A stretch of 64,000 bases of DNA from Streptomyces sp. NBC_00663 (GTDB taxonomy: Bacteria; Actinomycetota; Actinomycetes; Streptomycetales; Streptomycetaceae), in assembly GCF_036226885.1 (NCBI RefSeq), contig NZ_CP109027.1, forward strand, positions 2,108,001 through 2,172,000, read 5' to 3'. Of this stretch, positions 61,827 to 64,000 are shown piece by piece (the first letter of the stretch is position 1; each line of letters opens with the position of its first letter). The notes below the pieces were generated by a model. That model was not told where the DNA came from, did no database searches, and saw only the letters and a list, made by a program, of their open reading frames with translations. The translations under genes were made by a program, and so were the position numbers.

Positions 61827-64000
61827 ATGACATCTGCGCGACCCGACCCGGCGGTGCCGACGGCCACCTACCGGCTTCAGCTACAGCCCGAGTTCCCCTT
61901 CGACGCCGCCGCGGCGGCCGTACCGTACCTCGCCTCGCTCGGCGTCTCGCACCTGCACCTGTCCCCCGTACTGGAGGCCGTCCCGGGCTCCCCGCACGGC
62001 TACGACGTCGTCGACCACGCGCGCGTGCGCGGCGAACTTGGCGGCGAGGAGGGACTGCGCGCGCTCGCGCGGACCGCGCGGGAGCATGGTCTGGGGCTGG
62101 TGGTGGACATCGTGCCGAACCACATGGCCATGGCGCCGCGCCACAACCGGGCCCTGTGGGAGGTGCTGCGGGAGGGCCCCAAGTCCCCGTACGCGCGCTG
62201 GTTCGACATCGACTGGGAGGCGCAGGGCGGTCAGGTGCTGCTGCCGGTCCTCGGCGGGCCGCTGGGCGCGCAGCTGGAGCAGCTGGTCGTCGAGGGCGAC
62301 GTCCTGCGCTACTACGACCATGTCTTCCCGCTCCGCGAGGGCACGCGGGACCTGCCGCTGCCGCAGCTGCTCGACGCGCAGTGGTATCGCCTGGCCTGGT
62401 GGCGGCTGGCCCGTACTGAGCTCAACTACCGGCGTTTCTTCAGCATCTCGGAGCTGATCGGGGTGCGGGTGGAGGAGCCGGAGGTGTTCGAGGCGACCCA
62501 CGCCAAGATCCTCCAGCTGCTGCACGAGGGGGTGGTCGACGGGCTGCGGATCGACCATCCCGACGGTCTCGCCGACCCGGACGCGTACCTGCTGCGGCTG
62601 CACGAGGCGACCGGCGGGCGCTGGACGGTCGTGGAGAAGATCCTCGCGGACGGCGAGCCGTTGCCGGCCGCCTGGCCCGTCGCGGGGACCACCGGCTATG
62701 ACGCGCTGCGGCACGTGGACGGGGTGTTCACGGACCCGGCGGGGTTCGGGGAACTCCTCGGCCAGTACCGGCGGTTCGCGGCGCCGCAGACCGATCGGGG
62801 CGGGCACTGGGAGGCGACGGTGCGGCGGGCTGCGTACAAGGTGCTCACGCACGAGCTGGCCGCCGAGACCGAGCGGCTCACGCGGGTGGCGGTCCGGCTG
62901 TGCGCCACCTCCCCGGAGCCCGCGCTGCGCGACCGTGCGCCCTGGGCGCTGCGTACCGCGCTCCAGGAGCTGCTGGTGCGGCTGGAGGTCTACCGTCCGT
63001 ACGCCTCGGTCGACGCCGCGTCCGTCGTGACCGAGGAGGCCGCCGAGGAGGCCCGGCAGGCGTTCGTGGTCCCGGAGGAGGCGGGCGCGGTGGACGTCGT
63101 ACGGGATCTGGTGCTCGGGCGGGTGGGAGAGGGGCCGGAGCACACGGAGTTCCGGGCCCGGTTCGCGCAGACGTCGTCGGCGCTGCGCGCCAAGTCCGTG
63201 GAGGACACGGCGTTCTACCGCTATGTGCCGCTGCTGTCGGCGACCGAGGTGGGCGGGAACCCCGGCGCTCCCGCGGTGTCCCCGGAGGAGTTCCACGCCT
63301 ACTGCGCGCGCGTGCAGCGGGACTGGCCGGCGACCGGGACCGTGGTGTCCACCCATGACACCAAGCGCAGCGCGGACGTGCGGGCCGCGCTGGCGGTGCT
63401 CACGGAGTGTCCGGAGCGCTGGGCCGACGTCCTGGCCGAGGTGACCCGTACCGGTGAAGGCGTCCCGGACGCCCAGCTGGCGTGGGCGGCCTGGCAGACG
63501 GTGTTCGGGCTGGGGCCGGCGAGCGTGGAGCGGGTGCGGGGGGCGCTGCTGAAGCATGTGCGCGAGGCCGGGCTCTACACCAGCTGGACCGAGCAGGAAC
63601 CGCCCTACGAGGAGGCGGTGGCGGCCTTCGTGGCGGCGGGACCGTGCGGGGCGCCGGGCGAGCGGGTGGCGGCCTTCCGCGACGCCCTGGAGCCGTCGGT
63701 GCGGGCGAACGTGCTCGGCACGGCGCTGGTCCAGCTGACGATGCCGGGGGTGCCCGACGTCTACCAGGGCACGGAGGCCGAGTACCGGGCGCTGGTCGAC
63801 CCGGACAACCGTCGGCCCGTTGCGTTCCCGCCGGAAGAGCCCGGTGAGAAGGGGGCGTTGACCGCGGCGGCCCTGCGGCTGCGCGCCCGGCGGCCGGCCG
63901 TCTTCGGTGAATCGGCGACGTACGCGCCACTGGCCGCCGAGGGTGTGGCGGCGGCCCACTGTCTGGCGTTCGCCCGCTCCAAGGAGGTCGTCACCGCGGT
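61827..64000 (+). CDS. treY: Maltooligosyl trehalose synthase (partial, 3' end outside window)
   Basis: At least 724 residues from ATG 61827, open at base 64000; the family is about 780-800 aa. It is a GH13 enzyme with TreY-specific motifs: TATYRLQLQPEFPFDAAAA, HLHLSPVLEAVPGSPHGYDVVDH, VVDIVPNHMAM, GLRIDHPDGLADP (nucleophile Asp) and VVEKILADGE (acid Glu), then STHDTKRSADVRAAL and MPGVPDVYQGTE. It converts the reducing-end alpha-1,4 linkage of maltodextrins to alpha-1,1 for TreZ to release trehalose. treZ is expected beyond the window. Confidence 0.94.
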   Translation, partial: MTSARPDPAVPTATYRLQLQPEFPFDAAAAAVPYLASLGVSHLHLSPVLEAVPGSPHGYDVVDHARVRGELGGEEGLRALARTAREHGLGLVVDIVPNHMAMAPRHNRALWEVLREGPKSPYARWFDIDWEAQGGQVLLPVLGGPLGAQLEQLVVEGDVLRYYDHVFPLREGTRDLPLPQLLDAQWYRLAWWRLARTELNYRRFFSISELIGVRVEEPEVFEATHAKILQLLHEGVVDGLRIDHPDGLADPDAYLLRLHEATGGRWTVVEKILADGEPLPAAWPVAGTTGYDALRHVDGVFTDPAGFGELLGQYRRFAAPQTDRGGHWEATVRRAAYKVLTHELAAETERLTRVAVRLCATSPEPALRDRAPWALRTALQELLVRLEVYRPYASVDAASVVTEEAAEEARQAFVVPEEAGAVDVVRDLVLGRVGEGPEHTEFRARFAQTSSALRAKSVEDTAFYRYVPLLSATEVGGNPGAPAVSPEEFHAYCARVQRDWPATGTVVSTHDTKRSADVRAALAVLTECPERWADVLAEVTRTGEGVPDAQLAWAAWQTVFGLGPASVERVRGALLKHVREAGLYTSWTEQEPPYEEAVAAFVAAGPCGAPGERVAAFRDALEPSVRANVLGTALVQLTMPGVPDVYQGTEAEYRALVDPDNRRPVAFPPEEPGEKGALTAAALRLRARRPAVFGESATYAPLAAEGVAAAHCLAFARSKEVVTA

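Overview
The window is typical high-GC actinobacterial DNA and almost certainly comes from a Streptomyces species. It uses GTG/TTG starts and tight ATGA/GTGA operon overlaps. It contains family members characteristic of the genus: a SAV2148-type HEPN protein, a homologue of mycothiol-dependent nitroreductases, MsiK-dependent sugar ABC systems without their own ATPases, LacI-type regulators beside each hydrolase operon, and an RHVDL-type leader peptide before the sulfur genes. It reads as chromosomal-arm metabolism and regulation. I see no rRNA, tRNA, CRISPR array, prophage or intact insertion sequence.

Region 1 (1-15.4 kb) is carbohydrate scavenging. A leftward operon (6157 to 1) encodes a Tat lipoprotein sugar binder, two permeases, a GH28-like beta-helix glycosidase and a cut-off alginate-lyase-type enzyme. 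This suggests uptake and cleavage of a uronic-acid-containing plant polymer. Across a 481-bp operator-rich intergenic region lie a divergent 2-hydroxyacid dehydrogenase and a LacI regulator. Next comes a rightward xylo-oligosaccharide operon (binding protein, two permeases, GH43 beta-xylosidase) followed by a second LacI regulator.

Region 2 (15.4-29.1 kb) is a mosaic of single genes: ThuA-like, two VOC proteins, an O-methyltransferase with a tandemly duplicated 3' end, two AraC regulators, an NmrA-like reductase, a YihY membrane protein, an adenylation-domain protein cut off in its C-terminal part, AidB-like acyl-CoA dehydrogenase, a GAF-domain regulator, a secreted protein of unknown function and a GNAT acetyltransferase.

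Region 3 (29.1-38.7 kb) is an assimilatory sulfur cluster: leader peptide, ferredoxin sulfite reductase, a 59-residue zinc-ribbon protein, cysH, cysC, cysD, cysN, then a sulfonate/sulfate-ester ABC transporter (ssuA-ssuB-ssuC type) and a sirohydrochlorin chelatase that would supply siroheme to the reductase. Most junctions overlap or nearly touch.

Region 4 (38.7-48.4 kb) holds an ArsR/MFS divergent pair, a DsbA-fold nitroreductase homologue lacking its resolving cysteine, a ketopantoate-reductase-like protein, a decayed gene, DUF1697, an MMPL transporter, and a likely macrolide-resistance pair (RlmA/TlrB-type rRNA methyltransferase and macrolide glycosyltransferase).

Region 5 (48.4-64 kb) holds a third sugar ABC operon, a phosphotransferase followed 11 bp later by a TIR-domain protein, a DnaQ-like exonuclease, the HEPN protein with a substituted active site, a two-gene (apparently split) copper amine oxidase, then glycogen/trehalose genes glgX and treY around an MFS gene whose reading frame has no stop and runs antisense through glgX.
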